The position numbers were made by a program, and so were the translations under genes. The notes below the pieces were generated by a model. The model did not search any database and was not told the DNA's origin. It worked only from the letters and a program-made list of their open reading frames with translations. From assembly GCA_947168045.1 (NCBI GenBank), contig CAMVKN010000001.1:1-64000 (forward strand): DNA of 64,000 nucleotides, in the 5' to 3' direction. The stretch's first letter is position 1, and every line of letters begins with the position of its first letter. Of the stretch, positions 16,564 to 26,352 are shown piece after piece. Source of the stretch: an uncultured Prevotellaceae bacterium. GTDB lineage: Bacteria > Bacteroidota > Bacteroidia > Bacteroidales > Bacteroidaceae.

Positions 16564-17136
16564 TTAGCGTATCTCACGCAGCGGCTCCATGACAAAAGGC
16601 CGCTGTTGCATCATGGGGTGAGGAATGGTGAGCGTGGGGGTTTGGAGGACTAAATCGTCGTAGAGCAAGATGTCAATGTCAATGGGACGGTCGTGGTAGA
16701 TGGGAGTGATGGGAGTGCTGGGGGTGCTGGGGCTACTGGGAGCGCTGGGAGCGCTGGGAGCGCTGGGACTACTGGGACTACTGGGAGAACTGGGAGTGCT
16801 GGGACTACTGGGAGAACTGGGAGCGCTGGGAGAAATGGGAGAGACGGGAGTGCGCTCGGTGGCGTGGCGGTGGTCTTTGCCCAAGAGCCGTTCAATGCGC
16901 TGCGTAGCACGCAGCAGGCGGTGAGGGGCGAGCTTGGTGTGTATACAGATGACAGCGTTGACAAAGGCGTTGTCCGACTGGAACCCCCATGGCTCGGAAT
17001 AGTAGAGAGCAGACTGGCGCACAACGTCGCCAACCTGCTCTGCTATCAGTGCAATAGCCCGCCGGATGTTCTCTTCCCTGTCGCCCAGGTTAGAGCCCAA
17101 TCCCAGATAGGCTACATGACAATGCTTAATGCTCAA
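16564..17136 (-). CDS. folK: HPPK (folate pathway pyrophosphokinase) with a low-complexity insert
   Basis: 190 residues. 2-amino-4-hydroxy-6-hydroxymethyldihydropteridine pyrophosphokinase moves pyrophosphate from ATP to the pterin in folate synthesis. Family motifs are LGLGSNLGDR (11-20), YYSEPWGF, FVNAVICI and HDRPIDIDILLYDD (148-161) with the metal-binding aspartates. Residues ~97-145 are almost only Ser, Pro, Thr and Ala, encoded by 9-base tandem repeats placed before the catalytic DRPIDIDIL strand. Normal HPPKs are ~160 residues with a short loop here, so the insert is in frame and probably tolerated. It is last in the ftsX-to-folK operon, 18 bases after queA. Confidence 0.93.
   Translation of the reverse strand: MSIKHCHVAYLGLGSNLGDREENIRRAIALIAEQVGDVVRQSALYYSEPWGFQSDNAFVNAVICIHTKLAPHRLLRATQRIERLLGKDHRHATERTPVSPISPSAPSSPSSPSTPSSPSSPSSPSAPSAPSAPSSPSTPSTPITPIYHDRPIDIDILLYDDLVLQTPTLTIPHPMMQQRPFVMEPLREIR
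16703..16858. repeat. 9-base tandem repeat inside folK
   Basis: About 17 units of GGGAGTGCT-like 9-mers (plus-strand reading), coding for Ser-Pro-(Ser/Thr/Ala) on the minus strand. The period is three codons. Confidence 0.9.
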
Positions 17137-17154
17137 TGCTTAATTTTCAATGGT

Positions 17155-18291
17155 TTAATCGTCGAGGATGAGCATGGCATCGCCGTAGCAGCCAAACTTG
17201 AACTTATTCTCCAGGGCCGCCTTGTAGGCCTCAACGCAGAGGTCGTAGCCACAGAAGGCCGCCGTGCACATCATCATCGTCGACTCAGGATGATAGAAGT
17301 TGGTGACCATGGCATCAGCCAGCCCGAACTCGTAGGGTGGGAAGATGAAGCGGTTGGTCCAGCCGTCATACTCCTTCAGCATGCCATCGGTGCCCACGGC
17401 GCTCTCGGTGGCGCGAGCCGTGCTGACACCCACCACACAAATCTTATTGCCCTGCTGCTTGGTCTTGTTGACCATCTCGCAGGCCTCGGCACTGATGTGC
17501 ATCTGCTCGCTGTTCATCTTGTGCTTCGTCAGGTCTTCCACCTCGATGGTGTCAAAGGCGCCCAGCGAACAGTGCAGGGTGACGAAGGCGCTGTTCAGCC
17601 CTCGTATCTCCATCATCTTCATCAGCTCGCGACTGAAGTGCAAGCCCGTGGCAGGAGCCGTGACGGCACCCTCGTTGCGGGCGTAAATGGTCTGGAAATT
17701 GTCGGTATCATCGGCATCGACAGCGCGACGCTCCACGATGTAACGGGGCAGCGGAGCCGAGCCGAGCGAGAACAGCTCACGCTTGAACTCATCGTGCGGG
17801 CAGTCGTAGAGGAAGCGCAGCGTGCGGCCGCGCGATGTGGTATTGTCGATGACTTCGGCCACCATCGGGCCCTCGCCGTCGAAGAAGAGCTTGTTGCCGA
17901 TGCGAATCTTGCGGGCTGGTTCTACCAGCACATCCCACAGACGCAGCTCCTCGTTCAGCTCACGCAGCAAGAACACCTCAATCTGAGCATCGGTCTTCTC
18001 CTTCGTTCCGAAGAGTCGTGCGGGGAACACCTTCGTATCGTTGAAAACGAAGGTATCGCCTTCATTGAAGTAGTCCACAATGCTCCGGAAGAGGATAGGA
18101 GTGTCCTTGCCCTCAGCGTCCTTGTTCCACAGGTCGATGGTGTGACTCTTGCGGTGTACCACCATTAGGCGGCACTGGTCACGCTGATAGACACGCTCCA
18201 CGGTGCCGTCCTCGTTTTCAAAGACCCGATGGGGCGGATAGAGGGCTACCAGCTCATCGGGCAGTTTGAATTTAAATTGCGATAGTTTCAT
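17155..18291 (-). CDS. queA: S-adenosylmethionine:tRNA ribosyltransferase-isomerase
   Basis: A 378-residue QueA, slightly longer than the usual ~345-355. It transfers the ribosyl group of SAM to 7-aminomethyl-7-deazaguanine at position 34 of tRNA, giving epoxyqueuosine. Landmarks are LPDELVALYPPHR at the N-terminus, GDTFVFNDTKVFPARLFG, ATGLHFSRELM, and the C-terminal TARATESAVG and FIFPPYEF region. It lies between truB and folK, in a block of translation and envelope genes read from the ftsX promoter. Confidence 0.95.
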   Translation of the reverse strand: MKLSQFKFKLPDELVALYPPHRVFENEDGTVERVYQRDQCRLMVVHRKSHTIDLWNKDAEGKDTPILFRSIVDYFNEGDTFVFNDTKVFPARLFGTKEKTDAQIEVFLLRELNEELRLWDVLVEPARKIRIGNKLFFDGEGPMVAEVIDNTTSRGRTLRFLYDCPHDEFKRELFSLGSAPLPRYIVERRAVDADDTDNFQTIYARNEGAVTAPATGLHFSRELMKMMEIRGLNSAFVTLHCSLGAFDTIEVEDLTKHKMNSEQMHISAEACEMVNKTKQQGNKICVVGVSTARATESAVGTDGMLKEYDGWTNRFIFPPYEFGLADAMVTNFYHPESTMMMCTAAFCGYDLCVEAYKAALENKFKFGCYGDAMLILDD

Positions 18292-18352
18292 ATTGTATGA
18301 CAGAATATTGTTTTAGACAGAATAACAGAATAACATTTTTGGTTATTATGTC

Positions 18353-19069
18353 TTATCCAGTTCTTATGTCTTTTCCGGATAATATATCTTCAAGCCACTT
18401 GGGGAACTCGTCAAAGGTCAGACATTGTTCTATGCGCACGTCGCCCACGCGGGTGCGACAGAGCGCGGTCAGATAGGCACCGGAGCCCAGGGCAAGGCCA
18501 ATGTCGCGTGCAAGTGAGCGGATGTATGTGCCCTTGCCGCAGACCACGCGGATGCTCATCTGCATGGTATCCGGGTCGAAGGCGGTCAGCTCTATCTCGT
18601 CAATGCGAATCCGCTTTGCCTTCAGTTCCACGGCCTCACCTTTGCGGGCCAGCTCGTAGGCGCGGTCGCCCTTGACCATGACGGCCGAGAAGACAGGTGG
18701 CACCTGGTCGATATCACCGATGAAACGGGCAAGAACGCTCTCTATCAGCTCGCGGGTGATGTGACTCGTGGGATAAGTCTGGTCCACCTCGTGCTCACGG
18801 TCGAAGCTCGGCGTGGTGGCGCCTAACTGCAGTGTGGCGGTGTACTCCTTCGTGGCCAGCTGCAGACTCTCAATGCGCTTCGTGGCCTTCCCGGTGCAGA
18901 GGATGAGAACGCCCGTGGCCAAGGGGTCGAGCGTGCCAGCGTGGCCGGTCTTCAGCCGCTTGACATGCAATGCCCTTGACAGACGGGTGCGCACGAAGGC
19001 CAAGGCCCCAAACGACGTCACCCCGTAGGGTTTGTTGATATAGATGATTTCTCCTTCCTGGAAGTCCAC
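18353..19069 (-). CDS. truB: tRNA pseudouridine-55 synthase
   Basis: A 238-residue TruB that makes pseudouridine 55 in the T-loop of tRNAs. The catalytic aspartate is in GHAGTLDPLATGVL, preceded by INKPYGVTSF. Other family blocks are KEYTATLQLGATT, QVPPVFSAVMVKGDRAYELAR and CGKGTYIRSLARDIG. It lacks a PUA domain, as usual in Bacteroidetes. The upstream gap to uppP carries a heptanucleotide repeat. Confidence 0.96.
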   Translation of the reverse strand: MDFQEGEIIYINKPYGVTSFGALAFVRTRLSRALHVKRLKTGHAGTLDPLATGVLILCTGKATKRIESLQLATKEYTATLQLGATTPSFDREHEVDQTYPTSHITRELIESVLARFIGDIDQVPPVFSAVMVKGDRAYELARKGEAVELKAKRIRIDEIELTAFDPDTMQMSIRVVCGKGTYIRSLARDIGLALGSGAYLTALCRTRVGDVRIEQCLTFDEFPKWLEDILSGKDIRTG

Positions 19070-19073
19070 TTTA

Positions 19074-19112
19074 CAATCTCAATTCTCAAACCTCAAATCT
19101 CAATTCTCAATC
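19074..19112. repeat. heptanucleotide repeat (CTCAAAT / CTCAATT) between uppP and truB
   Basis: Five tandem 7-base units filling the gap and touching the last codons of uppP. Confidence 0.8.
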
Positions 19113-19982
19113 CACCATGACGAGCGAGTGCCCGGTGAGCAGCAGCAGGATGATGACACCGCCCACGATGATGCGATAGATGCCGAATGCCTTGAAGCCG
19201 TACTTGGTGAGGAAGCTCACGAACCACTTCATGGCCAGCAGAGCTACGATGAAAGCGACGAAACAGCCCAGCAGCAGCATGGCGATGTTGTGTCCCGTGG
19301 CCCATGCCGTGTCTTCCTTCATCAGGTCGAGCAAGTCGAGCAGTGTGGCACCGGCCATGGTTGGCACTGCAAGGAAGAACGAGAACTCAGCGGCGCGCTT
19401 GCGTGTCAGTCCCTGTGTCATGCCGCCCACGATGGTGGCCATCGAGCGCGACACGCCCGGTATGACCGATATGCACTGGAACAGGCCGATGTTGAAGGCC
19501 CGCTTCTCATTCACCTTGTTCTCCTCACTGCCCTTGTTGAACAGCTTGTCGCAGAAAAGCATGAACACACCGCCTACGACCAGCATGATGGCCACGACGA
19601 GGACGCTGTCAAGCAGCCAGTCGAGCAGTCCCGACTTCTTGGCCACCAGTCCGATGATGACGGCAGGCAGCACGCCGACGATGAGCAGCCAATAGAAGTT
19701 GTAGCGATGCTTCAGGCGTCCCAAAAATCCGGTTCCATCGGGTGCTGGTGTGTTGTCGAAATGGAAGAACCGCTTCCAGTAGAGGCACACCACCGAGAGG
19801 ATGGCACCAAACTGGATGATGAACGTGAAGGCATGAATGAAGGCCTTGTCGCTCTCGCTCAGCGAGGCGGCATCAAGCCCCAGCAGGTTCTGCGTGATGA
19901 TCATGTGGCCGGTGGACGACACGGGCAGGAACTCCGTCAGGCCCTCCACCACCGCAATGATGACAGTTTCTATCCAATCCAT
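19107..19982 (-). CDS. uppP: undecaprenyl-diphosphate phosphatase
   Basis: A 291-residue BacA/UppP integral membrane phosphatase that recycles undecaprenyl pyrophosphate to the monophosphate carrier for peptidoglycan and other glycans; it also gives bacitracin resistance. Diagnostic motifs are EGLTEFLPVSSTGHMII at the N-terminus and PGVSRSMATIVGGM in the middle. About eight membrane helices. It is 3 bases after the DUF3098 gene stop and so co-translated with it. Confidence 0.96.
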   Translation of the reverse strand: MDWIETVIIAVVEGLTEFLPVSSTGHMIITQNLLGLDAASLSESDKAFIHAFTFIIQFGAILSVVCLYWKRFFHFDNTPAPDGTGFLGRLKHRYNFYWLLIVGVLPAVIIGLVAKKSGLLDWLLDSVLVVAIMLVVGGVFMLFCDKLFNKGSEENKVNEKRAFNIGLFQCISVIPGVSRSMATIVGGMTQGLTRKRAAEFSFFLAVPTMAGATLLDLLDLMKEDTAWATGHNIAMLLLGCFVAFIVALLAMKWFVSFLTKYGFKAFGIYRIIVGGVIILLLLTGHSLVMVD

Positions 19983-19985
19983 CGC

Positions 19986-20255
19986 TTATTCCTTTGTCAT
20001 TTGGGTGTCCTTACGTTTCTGCCAGGGCAGCGATTTCTCAGGGTTGTGCACCACGGCGTAAATCATCGACACAAAGCCGAGCAGGCACACCACCGGAGCC
20101 ACCTTGATGCGGCGGGCGCTGAAGATGTCAGGGTTATAGGCTTCGTTGGTCGACGAGTCGCCGCTCATCAGCAGGAAGCCGATGACCACGATGAGCATGC
20201 CGATGCCCAGGAGGATGAAGTTTGTTTTGCCAAATGCAAAGTCTTTCTTATTCAT
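19986..20255 (-). CDS. DUF3098 two-helix membrane protein
   Basis: An 89-residue protein with two membrane helices (NFILLGIGMLIVVIGFLLM and APVVCLLGFVSMIYAVV) joined by a short polar segment (DSSTNEAYNPDIFSARRIK). This is DUF3098, found between ftsX and uppP in many Bacteroidetes. The conserved position suggests a role with FtsX or in envelope growth; the function is not known. Confidence 0.85.
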   Translation of the reverse strand: MNKKDFAFGKTNFILLGIGMLIVVIGFLLMSGDSSTNEAYNPDIFSARRIKVAPVVCLLGFVSMIYAVVHNPEKSLPWQKRKDTQMTKE

Positions 20256-20310
20256 GTTCTGTCTATGTTTTGAATCGTTTTTATCGAGGTTGAACTAATA
20301 CATATTTATA

Positions 20311-21189
20311 TTATACGACGTAGAGCTCGCCGGCCGTCATGCGCAGGAAGCGGTTGACCGACAGCAGCGTGCAGAAGGTGACGATGGCGAAGCCCGCCAC
20401 GAAGACAGCCGCAAAGGTGATGGCCAGCTCCGGCCACCCGATGAGCAGTCCGAGGCTGGACTGGTGCTTGGAGAGCGTATAGGCGATGACAGCCAGTACG
20501 ATGCACGCCAACAGCGATGAAATGAGCCCAATGACGATGCTGCGCATCAGGAAGGGCCGCCTAATGAACGTCCAGCGCGCGCCCACCAGCTTCATGGTGT
20601 GGATGGTGAAGCGACGCGCGTAGATGCCCAGCTGGACGGAGTTGCTGATGAGGGTGTAGCAGATGAAGATGAGCAGCACCGAGAGCGCCAGCAACACCAG
20701 GTTGACATAGTTCAGCGTATGGTCAGCGGCTTCAATCTCCTCCTGGGCATAGTACACATCAGTGACCATCGAGTCGGTCTTGAGGGCTTGCGCCACACGC
20801 AGCAGCGAGTCGCTGTTGGCATAGTCGGCGGCCAGCCGTATCTCAATCTCCGCCTGGAAGGGGTTCACACCCGCGAATTCAACGGGATTCGCCCCCAGCT
20901 CCTGGGTCATGATGGCCAGTGCCTCGTCCTGACTGATGTAGCGCACCTGCCGGGCATAGGGGCGTGTCTGCAACAGGGTCATCAGCCGCTGTCCGTCATT
21001 CTGGCTCACGGTGTCGTCCAGCACCACATTCACCGACATGTTCTCCCTGACGTAGGTGGACAGGTTGCGCGCCGTGAGTACTGACGCCACTACCAGCCCC
21101 AGCAGGATTAGCACCATGGTGGTGCTGATACATAATGACACGGCCTGCAAGCCAATGTGGCGGCCAGCCTTTCTTTTGCTATTCTTCAT
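20311..21189 (-). CDS. ftsX: FtsX-like cell-division permease
   Basis: A 292-residue FtsX with the standard plan: cytoplasmic N-terminus, membrane helix (LCISTTMVLILLGLVVASVL), a ~110-residue periplasmic domain, then three helices. With FtsE it forms an ABC-type complex that activates peptidoglycan hydrolases at the septum. The EnvC-like protein encoded at 39733-41076 is a plausible partner. It is the first gene of the operon ending in folK, with its own promoter box at 21222-21229. ftsE is not in this window. Confidence 0.92.
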   Translation of the reverse strand: MKNSKRKAGRHIGLQAVSLCISTTMVLILLGLVVASVLTARNLSTYVRENMSVNVVLDDTVSQNDGQRLMTLLQTRPYARQVRYISQDEALAIMTQELGANPVEFAGVNPFQAEIEIRLAADYANSDSLLRVAQALKTDSMVTDVYYAQEEIEAADHTLNYVNLVLLALSVLLIFICYTLISNSVQLGIYARRFTIHTMKLVGARWTFIRRPFLMRSIVIGLISSLLACIVLAVIAYTLSKHQSSLGLLIGWPELAITFAAVFVAGFAIVTFCTLLSVNRFLRMTAGELYVV

Positions 21190-21221
21190 TTCGAACGGGC
21201 ATCACATGCCAATTTACGGTG

Positions 21222-21229
21222 CAAAGATA
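21222..21229 (-). promoter_or_regulatory. -7 box for the ftsX-folK operon
   Basis: TATCTTTG on the minus strand in the 48-base gap between infB and ftsX. Confidence 0.6.
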
Positions 21230-21237
21230 CACCTCGC

Positions 21238-24200
21238 TTACAGCTTCTGCTGCACCTCTATCTCCTGGAAGGTCTCGATGATGTCGCCCTGCTGGATGTC
21301 GTTGAAGTTAACCAGCGAGATGCCACACTCGAAGTTGGTAGCCACCTCCTTCACATCGTCCTTGTAGCGCTTCAGGGCATTGATGGCACCCGTGAAAACC
21401 ACGATTCCATCGCGCACCAGGCGCGCCTTGTCGCTGCGGTGCACCTTGCCTTCGACGACCATGGCACCGGCCACGGTGCCCACCTTCGAAATCTTGTACA
21501 CCTCGCGCACCTCCACCTGTGCGGTGACCTCCTCCTTGATGACCTTGTCGAGCATGCCCTCCATGGTAGAGCGCACATCCTCGATGGCATCGTAGATGAT
21601 GCTGTAGGTATTGATTTCCACGCCCTCGCTGTCGGCCAGCTTGCGTGCTGCCGACGACGGGCGCACCTGGAAACCGATGATGACGGCCTTCGAAGCCGAA
21701 GCCAGCATGACGTCGTTCTCTGATATCTGGCCCACGGCCTTGGCAATGACGTTCACCTGCACCTTCTCGGTCGAGAGCTTGATGAACGAGTCGCTCAGAG
21801 CCTCGATGGAACCGTCGGTATCGCCCTTGACGACGATGTTCAGCTCGTGGAACTCGCCCAGTGCGATGCGGTGGCTAATGTCGTCCAGTCCGATGGTGCG
21901 CTGTGTGCGTAGTCCCTGTTCGCGCTGCAGCTGTTCGCGCTTGTTGGCAATCTCGCGGGCCTCCTGCTCAGTGTCCATCACATTGAAGGCGTCGCCAGCC
22001 GTGGGAGCACCGTTCAAACCGAGGATAATGGCGGGCTGTGCGGGCTTAGCCTCCTGTATGCGCTCGTTGCGCTCGTTGAACATGGCCTTGATGCGGCCGT
22101 GGCTCGAACCGGCTATCACCACGTCGCCCACCTTCAGTGTGCCGTTGCTGACGAGCACGGTGCTGACGTAGCCGCGGCCCTTGTCGAGCGAGCTCTCGAT
22201 GATGCTGCCCGTAGCCTTGCGGTTGGGGTTTGCCTTCAGGTCGAGCATCTCAGCCTCGAGGAGCACCTTCTCCAGGAGCTCCTCCACGCCGATGCCCTTC
22301 TTGGCACTGATTTCCTGACACTGGTACTTGCCGCCCCAGTCCTCCACCAGGAGGTTCATGTTGGCCAGGTCCTCACGTATCTTGTCGGGGTTGGCGCCGG
22401 GCTTGTCAATCTTGTTGATGGCAAACACCATGGGCACGTTGGCAGCCTGTGCGTGTGCGATGGCCTCCTTCGTGGTGGGCATGACGCTGTCGTCAGCGGC
22501 GACGATGATGATGGCGATATCCGTCACCTGTGCACCACGGGCACGCATGGCGGTGAACGCCTCGTGTCCAGGGGTGTCGAGGAAGGTAATCTGCCGGCCG
22601 TCGGGCAGCGTCACGTTATAGGCACCGATGTGCTGCGTGATGCCGCCAGCCTCGCCGGCGATGACGTTGGTCTTGCGTATATAGTCGAGCAGCGATGTCT
22701 TGCCGTGGTCCACATGTCCCATGACGGTGACGATGGGTGCACGGGGCAGCAGGTCGTTCTCGTCGTCAGCCTCCTCATGGATGGCGTTCTGCACCTCGGC
22801 GCTCACATATTCGGTCTTAAAGCCGAATTCATCGGCCACGATGTTGATGGTCTCAGCGTCGAGACGCTGGTTGATGCTCACCATGATGCCTATTGACATG
22901 CAAGTGCCGATGACCTTCACCACGGGCACGTTCATCATCGTTGCCAGCTCTGACACGGTGACGAACTCCGTCAGCTTCAGCACCTTGCTCTGTGCTGCCT
23001 CGGCGGCCATCTCCTCGTTCATGCGCTCGGCCACGGCGTCGCGCTTCTCCTTGCGGTACTTGGCGCCCTTCTTGTTCTGCTGGGTCTTCGATGTCAGACG
23101 GGCCAACGTCTCACGAACCTGGCGTGCCACATCCTCGTCGCTCACCTCAGGCGTAATCTTGGGCTGCTGCCCCTTCTTGCGGTTCTTCTCCTGTGCGCGG
23201 CGCTGCTCCTGGTTGTCGTTGCGGCCACCGCCGCCACCGCCACCCTTGTTCTTCTTGCCTGAGCCACCCTGCTGCTGGCTGTTGGCAGCCTTGGCGGCCT
23301 CCTCTATGTCGACGCGGCCTGAGCGTATGCGCTCACGCTTCTTCTTCTCGCCACCCTGGCCAGCCTGTCCGGGACGCTGCTGTGCCGACTTCTCCTCGCG
23401 CTGCTTGCGTTTCTCCTCCTTCGACTTCTTCTTCGGGCGGGTGCTCTGGTTGATGGTCGACAGGTCAATCTTGCCCAGCACGTTCACCTTCGGTGCCAGC
23501 TTCTCCTCACTCTTCAGCGTGAAGATGGTGGGGCCGGCGGGGGGGGCCGGCTTGTCGGCATTTAATGCCGACGCAACGGACGAAGGAGCGGGGGACTTCA
23601 CCTCGGCAGCGGGCTTGCTGTCGGTGGTGGCGGCAGGCTGCTGCGGCTCGGGCTTTGACTCAGGCGAGGGCTTGGGTTCGGGCTTGGGTTCGGGCTTAGG
23701 CTCGGGCTTGGGCTCGGGCTTCACGCTCTTGATCTCGGGTGCTGCGTCGCTCTTGGCGGGCTGGACGGGTGTCTCAACCCTCTTGGGCGCTGCGTCGGGC
23801 TGTGGCGTGACGGGAGCCTTGGCCTCCTTCTTCACGGGGGTCTCTTCTTTCTTGACAGGAGCAGGGCTGACGGCAGCAGTCGCTGTCTCCTTCTGTACGG
23901 GTGTGTTGGCAGGTTTGGAAGCGGGTGCCACAGGTTCGGCCGGAGCGGCGGGCTTCGGCTTGTTGAGACTGCTGAGGTCAATCTTCCCTAAGGGGCGGAA
24001 CTGCTGACGCTGCTGCATCTCCTCCTCAGTCTTGGTTTTCACCGGGCCTGTCGTCTGAGAATCGGTGCTCACGGTTCTCTTCTCCTTGGGTTTCTTGGGG
24101 AAGAGCTTGTCAGCCTGTGTCTTCACGGCCTTGTCGGTGCTGAACGCCTCGACCAGCGCCTCATACTGTTGGTCGCTAATCTTGGTGTTCGTCGTCACGT

Positions 24201-24303
24201 CGTCGCGAATCTCACCCAGACTCGTCTTGTTCTTTAGGAAATCAACTGCCGTTTGAAGTCCTATGTTCAGTTCAGTTAATACTTTATTTAATCTTATTCC
24301 CAT
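21238..24303 (-). CDS. infB: translation initiation factor IF-2
   Basis: A 1021-residue IF-2 that brings initiator tRNA to the 30S subunit and promotes subunit joining with GTP hydrolysis. The N-terminal IF2_N segment ([20 protein letters not shown]) is followed by a long basic and Ala/Pro/Lys-rich linker (~80-420), including a tandem EPKP repeat coded by 12-base units. The GTPase domain has G1 [10 protein letters not shown]3 DTPGHEAF, G4 NKID. Domains II-IV complete the C-terminus. The long linker is normal for Bacteroidetes. It is third in the rimP-nusA-infB operon. Confidence 0.97.
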   Translation of the reverse strand: MGIRLNKVLTELNIGLQTAVDFLKNKTSLGEIRDDVTTNTKISDQQYEALVEAFSTDKAVKTQADKLFPKKPKEKRTVSTDSQTTGPVKTKTEEEMQQRQQFRPLGKIDLSSLNKPKPAAPAEPVAPASKPANTPVQKETATAAVSPAPVKKEETPVKKEAKAPVTPQPDAAPKRVETPVQPAKSDAAPEIKSVKPEPKPEPKPEPKPEPKPSPESKPEPQQPAATTDSKPAAEVKSPAPSSVASALNADKPAPPAGPTIFTLKSEEKLAPKVNVLGKIDLSTINQSTRPKKKSKEEKRKQREEKSAQQRPGQAGQGGEKKKRERIRSGRVDIEEAAKAANSQQQGGSGKKNKGGGGGGGRNDNQEQRRAQEKNRKKGQQPKITPEVSDEDVARQVRETLARLTSKTQQNKKGAKYRKEKRDAVAERMNEEMAAEAAQSKVLKLTEFVTVSELATMMNVPVVKVIGTCMSIGIMVSINQRLDAETINIVADEFGFKTEYVSAEVQNAIHEEADDENDLLPRAPIVTVMGHVDHGKTSLLDYIRKTNVIAGEAGGITQHIGAYNVTLPDGRQITFLDTPGHEAFTAMRARGAQVTDIAIIIVAADDSVMPTTKEAIAHAQAANVPMVFAINKIDKPGANPDKIREDLANMNLLVEDWGGKYQCQEISAKKGIGVEELLEKVLLEAEMLDLKANPNRKATGSIIESSLDKGRGYVSTVLVSNGTLKVGDVVIAGSSHGRIKAMFNERNERIQEAKPAQPAIILGLNGAPTAGDAFNVMDTEQEAREIANKREQLQREQGLRTQRTIGLDDISHRIALGEFHELNIVVKGDTDGSIEALSDSFIKLSTEKVQVNVIAKAVGQISENDVMLASASKAVIIGFQVRPSSAARKLADSEGVEINTYSIIYDAIEDVRSTMEGMLDKVIKEEVTAQVEVREVYKISKVGTVAGAMVVEGKVHRSDKARLVRDGIVVFTGAINALKRYKDDVKEVATNFECGISLVNFNDIQQGDIIETFQEIEVQQKL

Positions 24304-24312
24304 TTGCTTCTT

Positions 24313-24419
24313 TTGAGGTTTGAGATTTGAGATTTGAGATTTTTATTTAGTTTTGAGTTTTGAGATTTGAGAGTTGAGCATTATTAAACCTCAAATCTCA
24401 AACCTCAAATCTCAAATCC
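24313..24419. repeat. inverted heptanucleotide repeats between nusA and infB
   Basis: Left arm of GAGATTT-type units (24313-24342, continuing to 24376) and right arm of CTCAAAT-type units (24389-24419). Together they could form a long imperfect hairpin in the nusA-infB transcript, where differential expression or processing might occur. Confidence 0.85.
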
Positions 24420-25678
24420 TATTCGAACTCCGCCTTCAGCACGTCCAGCAGGTGGTCGACGGTCTCCTCCTCCAGGTCAGCTTTCTCGATGAGCAGCTCG
24501 CGCGGTGCGTTGAGCACCTCCTTGGCGGTGTCGTAGCCCAGGGCCTTGATGGCGTCGATGACCCACTGGTCAACCTCGTCAGAGAACTCGTCGAGGTAGA
24601 TGTCCTCGTCGGTCTCGCTGTCGTTGACCACGCGGAAGACGTCGATGGTGTACTCGGTGAGCATCGAGGCCAGCTTGATGTTCATGCCGCCCTTGCCGAT
24701 GGCCAGGCTCACCTCCTCGGGCTGCAGGTACACCTCTGCCTTGTGGTTCTCGGTGTCGAGGTTGATGCTGCTCACCTTGGCAGGCGACAGTGCGCGCTGT
24801 ATGAAGAGCTGTGTGTTGCTGGTATAGTTGATGACGTCGATGTTCTCGTTGCCCAGCTCGCGCACGATGCCGTGCACGCGGCTGCCCTTCACGCCGACGC
24901 AGGCTCCCACGGGGTCGATGCGGTCGTCGAAGCTCTCCACGGCCACCTTGGCGCGCTCGCCCGGCATGCGGGCCACACGGCGGATGGCGATGAGACCGTC
25001 GGCAATCTCAGGCACCTCGGCCTCTAACAGACGCTTCAGGAAGTCGGGGCTGGTGCGCGAGAGCATGATGCGCGGGTTGTTGTTCTCGTTGGTCACCTCC
25101 TTCACCAGGGCGCGCACCGTCTCACCCTTGCGATAGTTGTCGCTCGGAATCTGGTCGCCCTTCATCAGGTGCAGCTCGTTGCCCTCGTCGTCCATCAGCA
25201 GCACCTCGCGCTTCCACATCTGGTACACCTCGGCGCTCACCACGGTGCCCACCTTGTCCTTGTACTTCTGGTACAGGGCGTCGTGGTCCAGCTCCAGAAT
25301 CTTCGAGGCCAGCGTCTGGCGCAGGTTCAGGATGGCGCGGCGTCCGAACTTGGTGAAGTCGACATATTCGCTCACCTCTTCGCCCACCTCATAGTCGGGC
25401 TCAATCTTCAAGGCGTCCGAAAGGGCTATCTCCTTGTTCTCGTCCTGCACCTCATTGTCGTCGACGACAACGCGGTGGCGGTGAATCTCGAAGTCACCCT
25501 TGTCGGGGTTGACGATGACGTCGAAATTCTCGTCGCTGCCGAACATCTTAGCCAGAACGTTACGGAAGCTTTCCTCCAGCACGCTCACCAGTGTAGTGCG
25601 GTCAATGTTCTTTGTCTCTTTAAAGTCCCTGAAGGTTTCAATCATCGTGGGCTCTTTAGCTGTTTTCTTTGCTGCCAT
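24419..25678 (-). CDS. nusA: transcription elongation/termination factor NusA
   Basis: A 419-residue NusA binding RNA polymerase and nascent RNA in pausing, termination and antitermination. Layout: N-terminal polymerase-binding domain (1-~130), S1 domain (~135-205, GTVVSAEVYQMWKREVLL), two KH domains (~205-350; VGACVGVKGSRVHGIVREL and SLAIGKGGMNIKLAS), then an acidic C-terminal segment. Its place between rimP and infB is the classical order. Confidence 0.97.
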   Translation of the reverse strand: MAAKKTAKEPTMIETFRDFKETKNIDRTTLVSVLEESFRNVLAKMFGSDENFDVIVNPDKGDFEIHRHRVVVDDNEVQDENKEIALSDALKIEPDYEVGEEVSEYVDFTKFGRRAILNLRQTLASKILELDHDALYQKYKDKVGTVVSAEVYQMWKREVLLMDDEGNELHLMKGDQIPSDNYRKGETVRALVKEVTNENNNPRIMLSRTSPDFLKRLLEAEVPEIADGLIAIRRVARMPGERAKVAVESFDDRIDPVGACVGVKGSRVHGIVRELGNENIDVINYTSNTQLFIQRALSPAKVSSINLDTENHKAEVYLQPEEVSLAIGKGGMNIKLASMLTEYTIDVFRVVNDSETDEDIYLDEFSDEVDQWVIDAIKALGYDTAKEVLNAPRELLIEKADLEEETVDHLLDVLKAEFE

Positions 25679-25682
25679 TGTT

Positions 25683-25816
25683 CTTAGCCCCCTAAGTTAG
25701 GGGGTTGGGGGTCTGAACCACCCCTGTTTTTGTTTTGTTAATAATCGTTTATATTTATATCCCCTGCCATAGGGAGGTTAGGCTGTTCAGACCCCCAACC
25801 CCCTAACTTAGGGGAC
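25683..25816. repeat. inverted GC-rich palindromic element between rimP and nusA
   Basis: A 32-base element reading CCCCCTAAGTTAGGGGG followed by TTGGGGGTCTGAAC at 25688 onward, and its reverse complement at ~25778-25816. Each arm is itself a palindrome. A third copy starts at 45288, inside the 5' end of a small gene. Confidence 0.9.
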
Positions 25817-25820
25817 TTAA

Positions 25821-26291
25821 TTACTTAAAGTTCAGCAGGTAGCGGGTTGACTTCACCTCGTCCATGGAGAACTCACGGTCCACGTCGACCTTCACAGGGC
25901 GCTTCTTGCCTTCGGGCACCTGCTTCTCCTGGGTAGTAACGATGAAACGGCGGTTTTCGACGGCTTTCAGTGTGCCGTTCACCTTCTGCCCCTCGGCAGT
26001 GACCACCTCCACCTGGTCGCCAATGTGGTTGACATACTGCTGCGCCACCTTGAAGGGCTGCCCCAGACCGGCGCTGCCCACCTCCAGCTCATAGTCGCCC
26101 AGCTCATCGCCAAGGCGTTCCTGCAGGAAGCGGCTCAGCTCGGCACAGTCCTCAATCCATACGCCGTCGGCGCAGTCAATCTCGATGACGATGCGGTCAT
26201 CAGCACCGCCCATCTGGATGTCTACCAGGAAGTAGTCGCCCCGTTGGAGCCACTCTTCCACTTGTGCTGTGATTGTTTCTTTTGTAATCAT
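25821..26291 (-). CDS. rimP: ribosome maturation factor RimP
   Basis: A 156-residue RimP (YhbC) needed for 30S subunit maturation. The two-domain layout is visible: an N-terminal alpha/beta domain with GGADDRIVIEIDCADGVWIEDCAELSR (read in parts) and DYELEVGSAGLGQPF, and a C-terminal SH3-like domain. It is the first gene of rimP-nusA-infB, with a promoter box at 26353-26360. Confidence 0.95.
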   Translation of the reverse strand: MITKETITAQVEEWLQRGDYFLVDIQMGGADDRIVIEIDCADGVWIEDCAELSRFLQERLGDELGDYELEVGSAGLGQPFKVAQQYVNHIGDQVEVVTAEGQKVNGTLKAVENRRFIVTTQEKQVPEGKKRPVKVDVDREFSMDEVKSTRYLLNFK

Positions 26292-26352
26292 CTTACGTCT
26301 TTTATGAAAGAATGAGGAGCCTGGCCAGGCCCCTCATTCCACTGAACGGGTG

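Noticed and set aside
19044..20273. 409-codon plus-strand frame opposite uppP and DUF3098
   Set aside because: Crosses two well-supported genes on the other strand and is His/Glu-rich as expected for a shadow.
23640..23740. EPKP repeat in IF-2 as another inserted element
   Set aside because: Such Pro/Lys/Glu linkers are normal in Bacteroidetes IF-2, and there is no palindrome.
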